DNA of 5,131 bases from Methanolinea sp. SDB. GTDB lineage: Archaea > Halobacteriota > Methanomicrobia > Methanomicrobiales > Methanospirillaceae. Numbering within the stretch: the stretch's first letter is position 1; every line of letters begins with the position of its first letter. The DNA lies in contig LKUF01000343.1 of the NCBI GenBank assembly GCA_001412335.1, positions 1 through 5,131 on the forward strand, given 5' to 3'. A program made the position numbers and the translations under genes. Under the pieces are notes generated by a model that worked only from the letters and a program-made list of their open reading frames with translations, did no database searches and had not been told where the DNA came from. Below, one piece after another: positions 1 to 5,131 of this stretch.

Positions 1-2339
1 CCGGTGTCAACGAGCCCGGGATCAGGTTCTGGCCAGGGGGCAAAGGATACCAGTCCCTCACCACCAAGATCGCTCCACAGTCTCTCACACGTGAACGGTA
101 TGATGGGAGCAAGCAGGCATGTCCAGGTAGAACAGAGGCTTTGTAAACCGCTGCTTCCACCTGGCTGGCCGACGGTACGGCGACGGTACCATTTGAGGTC
201 CGATTCGATAGCAAAATACGATTCCTGCAATGCCTGCCTGGTCTGGAAGTTCTCGAGAGCGGCAGTGGTCCGTTCAATATGCCCCTGCATCTTTGATACC
301 AGCCAGCGGTCCATCTCGAGGGTCTCACCAAAAGTCCCCCAGGATTCCCGTATGGTGTGCGCGAACCGCTCTATCTGCTTTCGTGTTGAGGCGACGAGTT
401 CATCCCTCCAGTCGAAGTCCTGCCAGGGCTCGGCACTCCCGACCAGAAACATCCTCACCGTATCAGCGCCGAAGGTCTGGATGGCATCCTCGAGAAGAAA
501 CACATTTCCCTTGCTCGAAGACATTTTTGCCCCGTTTAAAAGACCCATACCAAAGACCACCATGCCCCGGGGCAGCAATTCTCCCGGGAATATTGCAGTA
601 TGGTGAAAGAGCTGGAAGGTGAGATGGTTCGATATAAGGTCTTTTGCCGAGAACCGGAAATCGTAGGGATACCAGTACAAAAATTCCTTCCTCATGGCCT
701 CCAGTTTCTCCCTTTCGGGGAGAGAGGGGGAATCCTTGCCAAGAAAGATATACTCGAAGACAGGGAAATCAAGTTTCTCTGCCGGGATCTCACGGATGAG
801 ATGGGAGATCGTGTAATATGCCATATAAATGGTTGAATCGCTGAGCGGCTCGATAAGCCAGTCCGGGTCCCCTGGCAGGCGGGTTCCAAGCCCGATTCTT
901 CGCGTACATGCCCAGTCCTTGAGCCAGTCGATGGTTCTCTCGAATTCCGCCCTTACCTCCGGCGGGACAAGATCCATCTTCGACAGGTGTGCGGCAACAT
1001 CAGCTTTCCATGCAGGGTCGCTGTACTGGAGGAACCACTGGTCATGGAGGATCTTCACAAAAACCTTGCTGCCGCACCGGCATACAACCGGTCGCGAGTC
1101 AAATTCGAACATGTAGACTGACTGGTACTTCTCCACCATCAGCTCGGCCACGCTCTCTCTTGCCTCGCGGACACTTTCCCCTCCAAAGCGATCGAAGAGC
1201 CGTCCATGCGAAAACTCTGCACTGTAGACCTCCTGCGTGAGAGTCTCCATCCGGGGATCGTTCTGGTCTGATATGCCAGCTTTCTCGACAGCTTCTGCCG
1301 CTGGGATCTCACGATACCCTTTCACACTAATCAGGGGAATTGGTGAAATTCCAGTATAGAGGCCCTTTGACTGGAGGTCGCGGAGCGCGATATAATCGAA
1401 GGGTGCATGGGCGGGAACACTCATCACCATCCCGCTGGCCATGCCAGGATCGACAAAGGATGCCGGCAGGATCGGGATCTCGCCACAGAGCGGGTGCGAC
1501 ACCGTTTCGTCAATCAACGAGGATCCCTGGATCTCTTCTGCAACCTCAACAGTGTGGTCCTGGAGTGCAAGCTTTTCTGCCGCTTCCCTGCTCACGATCC
1601 ATGACTTCCCGTCCACGAGGGTCCGGACATAGGTCACGTCGGGGTTCACCCAGAGGTTTGTTACACCATAAATGGTTTCAGGTCTGAGGGTTGCTGTCGG
1701 AATAAACGAGTCCTTCCATGAAAACATCACGAGGGTAAACCTGATTATCTCGGCCTTGTCCCCTTCGAGAAGGTCATGGTCCCCGACTGGGTTGTCACAT
1801 TGCAGGCAATATCTGACAGGATGAGCGCCTTTACTGACATGCCCGGCATCCCTGAGATGTTTCCACTGCCATTCGATGAATCTGCTGTACTGGGGGTCCA
1901 CGGTTGTGAAGCGGCGTCTCCAGTCGATTGAAAGGCCGGATGCTCTCATCACCCTCTGATATTCGGAGGAGAAGTGGCGGACGATGGCTAGAGGGTCCAC
2001 GAACTCCTTGAGTACAGCTTCCGGAACCTTGTAGAGATCACGATAGAGCTGGATTGCCTGGGGATCACCCCTGGCAATTCTCTTTGATATTCCAATGACC
2101 GGAGCACCGGTCACGTGGAACGCCATGGGGTAGAGAACCTCCTTCCCCCGCATTCGCCAGAAGCGGGCAATCACATCGGGAACAATATACGTCCGACCAT
2201 GGCCTACATGCATCGCACCGCTTGGGTACGGATATGCCACGGTAATGTAGAACTTATCACGGGAGGACGGATTGGATTCGAATGCATGCTCCCATTCGGC
2301 GAGTTCAAATTCCGTCTTCCCATCTTCCGATCCGCTCAC
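1..2339 (-). CDS. leuS: Leucyl-tRNA synthetase, archaeal type (3' end cut by window edge)
   Basis: Class I aminoacyl-tRNA synthetase that charges tRNA-Leu with leucine in the cytoplasm and edits mischarged tRNA. I translated the whole frame by hand: 779 codons run without a stop to the window edge. The class I HIGH motif is HVGH at residues 44-47 and the KMSKS loop is KMSSS at 605-609. The inserted editing domain (roughly 200-410) carries the threonine-rich TATLRPET at 215-222 and SVPAHAPFD at 307-315, where the final Asp is the conserved residue that contacts the amino group of the edited substrate. Cys178/Cys181 and Cys420/Cys422 form CxxC and CxC pairs typical of archaeal enzymes. The catalytic fold resumes with GSAEPWQDFDW near 634-644. 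Archaeal LeuRS is usually a little over 900 residues, so roughly the last 150-180, including the end of the tRNA-binding region, lie outside. The start is GTG: a strong Shine-Dalgarno precedes it and the next in-frame ATG (Met43) is too close to the HIGH motif. It follows the PIN-ATPase gene by 31 bases, so co-transcription is likely. Confidence 0.97.
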   Translation of the reverse strand, partial: MSGSEDGKTEFELAEWEHAFESNPSSRDKFYITVAYPYPSGAMHVGHGRTYIVPDVIARFWRMRGKEVLYPMAFHVTGAPVIGISKRIARGDPQAIQLYRDLYKVPEAVLKEFVDPLAIVRHFSSEYQRVMRASGLSIDWRRRFTTVDPQYSRFIEWQWKHLRDAGHVSKGAHPVRYCLQCDNPVGDHDLLEGDKAEIIRFTLVMFSWKDSFIPTATLRPETIYGVTNLWVNPDVTYVRTLVDGKSWIVSREAAEKLALQDHTVEVAEEIQGSSLIDETVSHPLCGEIPILPASFVDPGMASGMVMSVPAHAPFDYIALRDLQSKGLYTGISPIPLISVKGYREIPAAEAVEKAGISDQNDPRMETLTQEVYSAEFSHGRLFDRFGGESVREARESVAELMVEKYQSVYMFEFDSRPVVCRCGSKVFVKILHDQWFLQYSDPAWKADVAAHLSKMDLVPPEVRAEFERTIDWLKDWACTRRIGLGTRLPGDPDWLIEPLSDSTIYMAYYTISHLIREIPAEKLDFPVFEYIFLGKDSPSLPEREKLEAMRKEFLYWYPYDFRFSAKDLISNHLTFQLFHHTAIFPGELLPRGMVVFGMGLLNGAKMSSSKGNVFLLEDAIQTFGADTVRMFLVGSAEPWQDFDWRDELVASTRKQIERFAHTIRESWGTFGETLEMDRWLVSKMQGHIERTTAALENFQTRQALQESYFAIESDLKWYRRRTVGQPGGSSGLQSLCSTWTCLLAPIIPFTCERLWSDLGGEGLVSFAPWPEPDPGLVDT

Positions 2340-2345
2340 GAATAT

Positions 2346-2353
2346 ATCACCTT
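2346..2353 (-). promoter_or_regulatory. Ribosome binding site of leuS
   Basis: On the minus strand this reads AAGGTGAT, whose GGTGAT core is complementary to the archaeal 16S rRNA 3' end. It sits 6 bases before the GTG at 2339-2337 and is what decides that non-ATG start. Confidence 0.85.
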
Positions 2354-2363
2354 GTAAACCGAT

Positions 2364-2370
2364 AAAAAAA
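2364..2370 (-). terminator. Seven-T tract between PIN-ATPase and leuS, possible weak terminator
   Basis: Immediately after the TGA stop of the PIN-ATPase gene the minus strand has seven T in a row, 10 bases before the leuS Shine-Dalgarno. Archaeal RNA polymerase terminates at U-rich tracts, often without a hairpin, and I see no good stem before this one. It may cause partial termination between the genes, or may simply be a spacer. No convincing TATA box for a separate leuS promoter is visible in the 31-base gap. Confidence 0.35.
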
Positions 2371-4254
2371 TCACACAGGCCGGAGCCTGATTGTATCCCC
2401 ATCATTATAGCGTTTGATCATTTCCTGCGCGATAGTGGAATTCTTGGCAAGGTGGATCTCACCGGAATCATTGACTGTTGCCGTAAACAGGTATTCCTTG
2501 GCGGCAAAGACATCGACAATCTTTCCGCTCTGTTCAGGACAGATGATTGCCAGTTGTTTCTTGTCCATCCTGATCTTCACACCGCCGCCAAGCTGCAGTT
2601 CCTCCTCGGCATGGGCCTGGACAGGCTGGTTCTCGAACTCGGATCGTGGCCTGATATCAATTCCAATCCCGACCTTGTTGACGATTCCCGCGATATTTTT
2701 ACCGCCTTTGCCGATCGCGGCGGGAACATCCTTGTCATCGATATAGACAACTGCCTTGTTCTCTGAGAGCATATGAACATCAACATAGCCTTCGGTGTAC
2801 CTTCCAATCTCCCTCTGTATCTCTTTCTCCATGATCTTCCACGAGGAAGGCTCCTCCTCCTCTTTTTGGACCGATGGCGGTTTCAGTGGAGTGGAGATAA
2901 TTCCCTGCTGTATCACCGGCATGACGATCGTATCTGAATCGTACTTGAAGATCTCAAAGACAAGATCCCCTGTTTCATACTTTGATATGGTGACGACAGG
3001 GCGGAGGTTTATCTCGCTCGACATGCCCTCCGGCACCTTAATCGTGAACCCTACATCGTAAACACTGGTGATCTCACCCTTGTCCACGAATATTATGGTG
3101 TTGACAATCTGCGGGAGGACTCCGAAGTCAACCCTGTCGGAGAGGCGCTGAAGCGCGTCATGGGCACCGATCGCATGTACAACGCCGATCATGCCGATTC
3201 CTGCCAGTCTCATATCAGCAAAGACACGGAAATCCTCGCTCTTGCGGAGTCCGTCGAAGATCACGAAATCAGGCCTGACAAGGAGAAGTACATCTGCTGT
3301 ATTCTCCATGCTTCCGTCAAGCGTGGTATACTGCGTGATATAATCAGGGACCTGGAGTTCTCTTGGGGCTTCCATTGTCTTTACCACGAGTCCGTTATCA
3401 GCGAGATATGTCGCCACACTCTGTGCGAGTGTGGTCTTGCCCGCGCCGGGTGGCCCTGCAATAAGAAGACCCCTTTTATCCCCGAGAATCCGGTTCTTTA
3501 TCACATCAGCCTTGTTAAAATCGTCAAGGGTGATGTCGATAATGGGCCTGACAGCGGTGATCTCCATGCCATCGGAGAACGGACGCCTGGTGATTGCGAT
3601 TCGCATCGATCCGATCTGGATGACGGTCACACCCCGTTTTTCGAGTTCGATGAAACCGTCCGGATCGCGCTTTGCACGCTCGAGTATCTCCTGTGCCATG
3701 TTCCGGAGCTCGTACTCGGTCGTCGGCTGTTCCCGGATCCTCACCAGTTTCATCTCCTTGATCGTCCCTTTCTTTGCAACGGGTGAAACTCTCTCCTTCA
3801 AGTATACCGCAATGGTATGCTCGTCAAAAAACTGGTCAATTGCAAGGGGGGTGAAATCTTCCTGTTGTGGCTTGAGATAGATAACATCCAGCCCTTTTGC
3901 CCGGGCAACTTCGGCCTGGACAACATCGCTGGTGATGAATCGTGCTTCATGCTCTATTGCGGCATTGCGTATCAATGCATCAATCTCTCCGCTGTTTGCA
4001 AGTTTGACCTGTTCCAGGGAAGGCCGGGTTCCGACAAATTTTACTTCGATTATTCCCTCTTCGGCCATCTTACAAAGCGACTGAAGTTCTGTTAATCCAC
4101 TGAAACCTATTTCCCTTCCCTGGTTTGCCTGTGCCTCGAGTTCTGCGATGACGGCTTCCGGTATAATTATTGATGCATCCTGATATTCGCCGGCTTTTAT
4201 CATTGAGGTGATGCGTCCATCGATGACGACGCTGGTATCGGGTACTACTTTCAA
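2371..4254 (-). CDS. PIN domain / P-loop ATPase / KH domain protein (archaeal PINc-family ATPase, PINA-like)
   Basis: Archaeal ATPase that combines a nuclease-type fold with an RNA/DNA-binding domain, about 627 residues from the start chosen here. The N-terminal PIN domain (about 1-135) opens with VPDTSVVIDGR and keeps a set of acidic residues (Asp6, Asp12, Glu36-Glu40 region, GEID at 89-92, Asp110) resembling PIN metal sites. A linker leads to a PilT/secretion-type ATPase: Walker A GPPGAGKT at 267-274, a Walker B-like VIFDGLRK around Asp334, and a VHAIGAHD segment near 359-366 resembling the His box of that superfamily. After an acidic stretch (KEEEE, about 464-468) a KH domain (about 490-540) shows the GxxG loop as GKGG at 515-518. 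A basic C-terminal domain of about 75 residues follows. The architecture matches the archaeal family annotated as PilT-family/PINc ATPase. From memory, a Sulfolobus relative named PINA binds the Hjc resolvase and promotes Holliday-junction branch migration; that role is transferred here by family only. It is first in a likely two-gene unit with leuS. The start is TTG at 4254-4252, because AGGTGA lies 6 bases upstream. A GTG two codons earlier (4260) abuts that site with no spacer. Confidence 0.93.
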   Translation of the reverse strand: MKVVPDTSVVIDGRITSMIKAGEYQDASIIIPEAVIAELEAQANQGREIGFSGLTELQSLCKMAEEGIIEVKFVGTRPSLEQVKLANSGEIDALIRNAAIEHEARFITSDVVQAEVARAKGLDVIYLKPQQEDFTPLAIDQFFDEHTIAVYLKERVSPVAKKGTIKEMKLVRIREQPTTEYELRNMAQEILERAKRDPDGFIELEKRGVTVIQIGSMRIAITRRPFSDGMEITAVRPIIDITLDDFNKADVIKNRILGDKRGLLIAGPPGAGKTTLAQSVATYLADNGLVVKTMEAPRELQVPDYITQYTTLDGSMENTADVLLLVRPDFVIFDGLRKSEDFRVFADMRLAGIGMIGVVHAIGAHDALQRLSDRVDFGVLPQIVNTIIFVDKGEITSVYDVGFTIKVPEGMSSEINLRPVVTISKYETGDLVFEIFKYDSDTIVMPVIQQGIISTPLKPPSVQKEEEEPSSWKIMEKEIQREIGRYTEGYVDVHMLSENKAVVYIDDKDVPAAIGKGGKNIAGIVNKVGIGIDIRPRSEFENQPVQAHAEEELQLGGGVKIRMDKKQLAIICPEQSGKIVDVFAAKEYLFTATVNDSGEIHLAKNSTIAQEMIKRYNDGDTIRLRPV

Positions 4255-4260
4255 AATCAC

Positions 4261-4266
4261 TCACCT
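4261..4266 (-). promoter_or_regulatory. Ribosome binding site that fixes the TTG start of the PIN-ATPase
   Basis: The minus strand reads AGGTGA here, followed by GTGATT and then TTG. The 6-base spacing to TTG is normal and matches the spacing seen before leuS. The in-frame GTG at 4260-4258 directly touches the site, which is too close for initiation. The resulting N-terminus, MKVVPDTSVVIDGR, begins as PIN domains of this family usually do. Confidence 0.75.
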
Positions 4267-4292
4267 ATTTTCATTTATATCCTTTCTTTCTC

Positions 4293-4300
4293 AATATATC
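4293..4300 (-). promoter_or_regulatory. Candidate archaeal TATA box of the PIN-ATPase-leuS unit
   Basis: The minus strand reads GATATATT. An archaeal start point about 25 bases downstream would fall near 4270, giving a short leader of about 15 bases that still contains the AGGTGA site. The TFB-recognition region just upstream (TGTAGC) is not a strong match. A second AT-rich stretch, ATATAAAT at about 4273-4280, lies too near the gene to serve as the box. Confidence 0.4.
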
Positions 4301-4395
4301 GCTACAATTTGTGCCTATTTACTGTATGCATGTGCGACACGGTTACTGCAGATACCGGTTCAGACCAGGCTGATCCCTACGAGGCAGGATTGAAC

Positions 4396-4421
4396 CTGAT
4401 GCAGACGATATCTGATGCAGA
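4396..4421. repeat. 10-base direct repeat CTGATGCAGA, two copies
   Basis: Perfect copies at 4396-4405 and 4412-4421, with start points 16 bases apart. They lie about 100 bases upstream of the candidate TATA box of the PIN-ATPase gene. The second copy overlaps the ATG of the small ORF at 4415. Function unknown; a chance duplication or a factor-binding site are both possible. Confidence 0.45.
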
Positions 4422-4519
4422 AGAGTATCAACGCGATGATTATTATATTCATTGCCGCAATTCTTTTTATCGGGGAGGAGTACTGGTATTCGAGCAGGAT
4501 CTGCTCCCGGACCGAATAA
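4415..4519 (+). CDS. Doubtful 34-residue ORF with one membrane segment
   Basis: The only plus-strand candidate in the window. It starts at ATG, has Lys3, then a run of strongly hydrophobic residues from about 7 to 20 (AMIIIFIAAILFIG), then a polar tail rich in charged and aromatic residues (EEYWYSSR...). That is the shape of a small single-pass membrane peptide. An internal ATG at 4436 would give a 27-residue version. Against it: no Shine-Dalgarno precedes either ATG, no clear TATA box sits at the right distance for a leaderless message, and the 3' end overlaps an inverted repeat. I do not recognise a family. It may equally be a chance frame in AT-rich intergenic DNA. Confidence 0.2.
   Translation: MQKSINAMIIIFIAAILFIGEEYWYSSRICSRTE
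4492..4506. repeat. Perfect inverted repeat, 6-base arms
   Basis: GAGCAG, a GAT loop, then CTGCTC. It could form a small stable hairpin in RNA from either strand. On the minus strand it lies in the region downstream of hisI. No T-run follows on either strand, so it is not a classical terminator on its own. Confidence 0.5.
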
Positions 4520-4531
4520 TATCCATTATTC
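4514..4531. repeat. Perfect inverted repeat, 7-base arms
   Basis: GAATAAT, an ATCC loop, then ATTATTC, seven bases from the preceding inverted repeat. The stem is AT-rich and therefore weak as RNA. GTATTCGA also occurs twice nearby, at 4486-4493 and 4534-4541, which brackets both inverted repeats. Confidence 0.5.
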
Positions 4532-4552
4532 TTGTATTCGATGAGTAATGGA

Positions 4553-4584
4553 GAGGAAACCAATAAAAGAGTATCACCCGGGTG
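4553..4584 (-). terminator. Candidate terminator of hisI
   Basis: Starting 15 bases past the hisI stop, the minus strand has a perfect 10-base palindrome (CACCCGGGTG, 4575-4584) and then a pyrimidine-rich run, CTCTTTTATTGG followed by TTTCCTCTCC. The palindrome has no spacer, so as RNA it would form only a short stem with a tetraloop. A T-rich tract after a stop is the usual archaeal signal, and this is the best candidate before the next gene's promoter. Confidence 0.4.
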
Positions 4585-4599
4585 TGCACCACGTCGGGG

Positions 4600-4962
4600 T
4601 TATTTTTTTGCATATACCTTTAATGGGTCGAAGATTTGCTCTGATATGACCTCTCCGTCAATTGTCCGGAAAAAACAGGATCTATATCCCATGTGACAGG
4701 CAGCACCCGTCTGTTCCACCTCATAGATCAGGCAGTCTTCGTCGCAGTCCACGAGAATTCTTTCAACTTTCTGGAAATGTCCACTCTCTTCTCCCTTTTT
4801 CCACATCTTCTTCCGGCTGCGGCTGTAGTAATGCGCATAGCCGGTTGATCTTGTCAGTTCAACGGCGTTTCTGTTTGCATAGGCCACCATCAGGACTTCA
4901 CGTGTCCGGATGTCCTGGACGACGACCGGTATCAGGTCATTCGAAAAGTTTAGTTTCAGCAT
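4600..4962 (-). CDS. hisI: Phosphoribosyl-AMP cyclohydrolase
   Basis: Opens the adenine ring of phosphoribosyl-AMP, the third step of histidine biosynthesis, as a cytoplasmic zinc- and magnesium-dependent homodimer. The 120 residues are the normal size for a stand-alone archaeal HisI, with no fused HisE (pyrophosphohydrolase) domain. The substrate-binding stretch WKKGEESGHFQKV lies at 54-66. The metal cluster is complete: Asp72, Asp74 and Asp76 in DCDED match the magnesium ligands, and Cys73, Cys89 and Cys96 match the three zinc cysteines with the family's 16- and 7-residue spacing. VAYANRNA at 26-33 is the usual N-terminal signature. The ATG at 4962-4960 follows GGAGGA by 4 bases. Only one base separates the gene from the upstream peptidase stop, so translation is probably coupled. 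No other his gene is visible in the window. Confidence 0.96.
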   Translation of the reverse strand: MLKLNFSNDLIPVVVQDIRTREVLMVAYANRNAVELTRSTGYAHYYSRSRKKMWKKGEESGHFQKVERILVDCDEDCLIYEVEQTGAACHMGYRSCFFRTIDGEVISEQIFDPLKVYAKK

Positions 4963-4963
4963 A

Positions 4964-5131
4964 TTATCCTCCGGTAATAATCAACATCAGGATGTACAGC
5001 AGGTCACCGACTACGAGCGCAGACAACAACCCGGCGGTGAGTGGCACGATAAACGGGACACCATACGAGATCCAGATCTTCCCTGCTTTCCTGTACAGTT
5101 CGAGTTCCTCGTTGTACTGTTCTGGAAACCG
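4964..5131 (-). CDS. Probable archaeal prepilin/preflagellin peptidase, C-terminal end only
   Basis: The last 55 residues of a membrane protein whose start lies beyond the window edge. A charged cytosolic stretch (PEQYNEELELYRKAG) leads into KIWISYGVPFIVPLTAGLL and a hydrophobic end with VVGDLLYILMLI. The pattern W-[IV]-x-x-G-[VL]-PF-x-x-P-[LI]-x-x-G-[LF]-x-x-[AS]-L followed by a G-D/N-[LI]-L end is what I know from the C-terminus of archaeal A24 peptidases of the FlaK/EppA type. Those are membrane aspartic proteases that cut class III signal peptides from archaellins and pilins. The catalytic aspartates and the GxHyD motif would lie upstream and cannot be checked, so another polytopic membrane protein is possible. 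The gene ends at TAA (4966-4964), one base before hisI. Confidence 0.65.
   Translation of the reverse strand, partial: RFPEQYNEELELYRKAGKIWISYGVPFIVPLTAGLLSALVVGDLLYILMLIITGG
4967..4972 (-). promoter_or_regulatory. Ribosome binding site of hisI inside the upstream gene
   Basis: The minus strand reads GGAGGA, 4 bases before the hisI ATG. These six bases are also the last two codons (Gly-Gly) of the upstream peptidase gene, so ribosomes finishing that gene cover the hisI start signal. Confidence 0.8.

Larger units (their letters stand above)
4255..4599. other. Intergenic region between hisI and the PIN-ATPase gene
   Basis: About 345 bases with no convincing gene. Its low-coordinate end holds the promoter and ribosome binding site of the PIN-ATPase. 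Its high-coordinate end holds a candidate hisI terminator. The middle contains a 10-base direct repeat, two perfect short inverted repeats and a 34-codon plus-strand ORF with a hydrophobic segment, each listed separately. The longer open frames here (plus 4309-4548, minus 4563-4360) begin at TTG, have no ribosome binding site and show no recognisable family. No tRNA or other known RNA gene was found. Confidence 0.6.

Noticed and set aside
4..606. 200-codon open frame on the plus strand
   Set aside because: It lies antisense to the fully readable leuS frame and resembles no family; it is a shadow of codon bias on the other strand.
1..2339. Possible frameshift or broken leuS
   Set aside because: Codon-by-codon translation gave 779 residues in a single frame with every expected LeuRS motif in order. 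The gene is cut only by the window edge.
3160..3786. 208-codon plus-strand open frame
   Set aside because: It lies entirely antisense to the PIN-ATPase domain region, with no ribosome binding site or recognisable motif.
4388..4397. GGTTCAATCC on the minus strand, matching the tRNA T-arm (B box) consensus
   Set aside because: The flanks give only a 4-base stem with a 6-base loop. No D-arm (A box), anticodon arm or acceptor stem is found at the proper distances.
4309..4548. 79-codon plus-strand frame in the gap after hisI
   Set aside because: It needs a TTG start, has no Shine-Dalgarno, and its composition shows no domain or membrane pattern.
4360..4563. 67-codon minus-strand frame with a hydrophobic stretch (MNIIIIALILF)
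   Set aside because: It starts at TTG with no ribosome binding site, inside the candidate hisI terminator; the hydrophobic run mirrors AT-rich DNA on the opposite strand.
4575..4584. 10-base palindrome as a mobile-element or recombination site
   Set aside because: There is no second copy, no transposase or integrase, and no target duplication in the window; a terminator or operator element is more likely.
1..5131. A new defence system, CRISPR array, prophage or insertion sequence
   Set aside because: Apart from the one PIN-ATPase, all recognisable genes are housekeeping or membrane-processing types. No spaced repeat array, phage gene or transposase is visible. The PIN domain belongs to a broadly conserved archaeal family and is not a VapBC toxin pair.

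Overview
The window looks like chromosomal DNA from a methanogenic euryarchaeon, probably of the Methanomicrobia/Methanomicrobiales. The evidence is an archaeal-type leucyl-tRNA synthetase, an archaeal PIN-ATPase-KH protein, a stand-alone HisI without a fused HisE domain, a probable archaeal A24 prepilin peptidase C-terminus, and Shine-Dalgarno sites (GGTGA, GGAGGA) that match the archaeal 16S rRNA 3' end. The lineage is an inference from protein character; no marker gene here settles it.

Every well-supported gene is on the minus strand, so transcription runs from high to low coordinates. In transcription order: (1) 5131-4964, the last 55 residues of a probable archaeal prepilin/preflagellin peptidase (FlaK-like, A24 family), with its start outside the window; (2) 4962-4600, hisI, phosphoribosyl-AMP cyclohydrolase, beginning one base after the peptidase stop and with its ribosome binding site inside the peptidase gene; (3) 4599-4255, about 345 bases with no convincing gene, holding a candidate terminator for hisI, several short inverted and direct repeats, one weak 34-codon ORF on the plus strand, and the promoter of the next gene; (4) 4254-2371, a PIN-domain/P-loop ATPase/KH-domain protein; (5) 2339-1, leuS, 31 bases further on and cut by the window edge after 779 codons.

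The peptidase and hisI form a tightly coupled pair, as do the PIN-ATPase and leuS. Within each pair the jobs look unrelated (membrane protein processing with histidine synthesis; nucleic-acid ATPase with tRNA charging). The PIN-ATPase resembles the archaeal family that includes PINA, reported to act in Holliday-junction branch migration, and is the most interesting protein here. No new defence, mobile or RNA system was seen. The best leads are the PIN-ATPase and its pairing with leuS, the U-tract between those genes, and the repeat-rich gap downstream of hisI.
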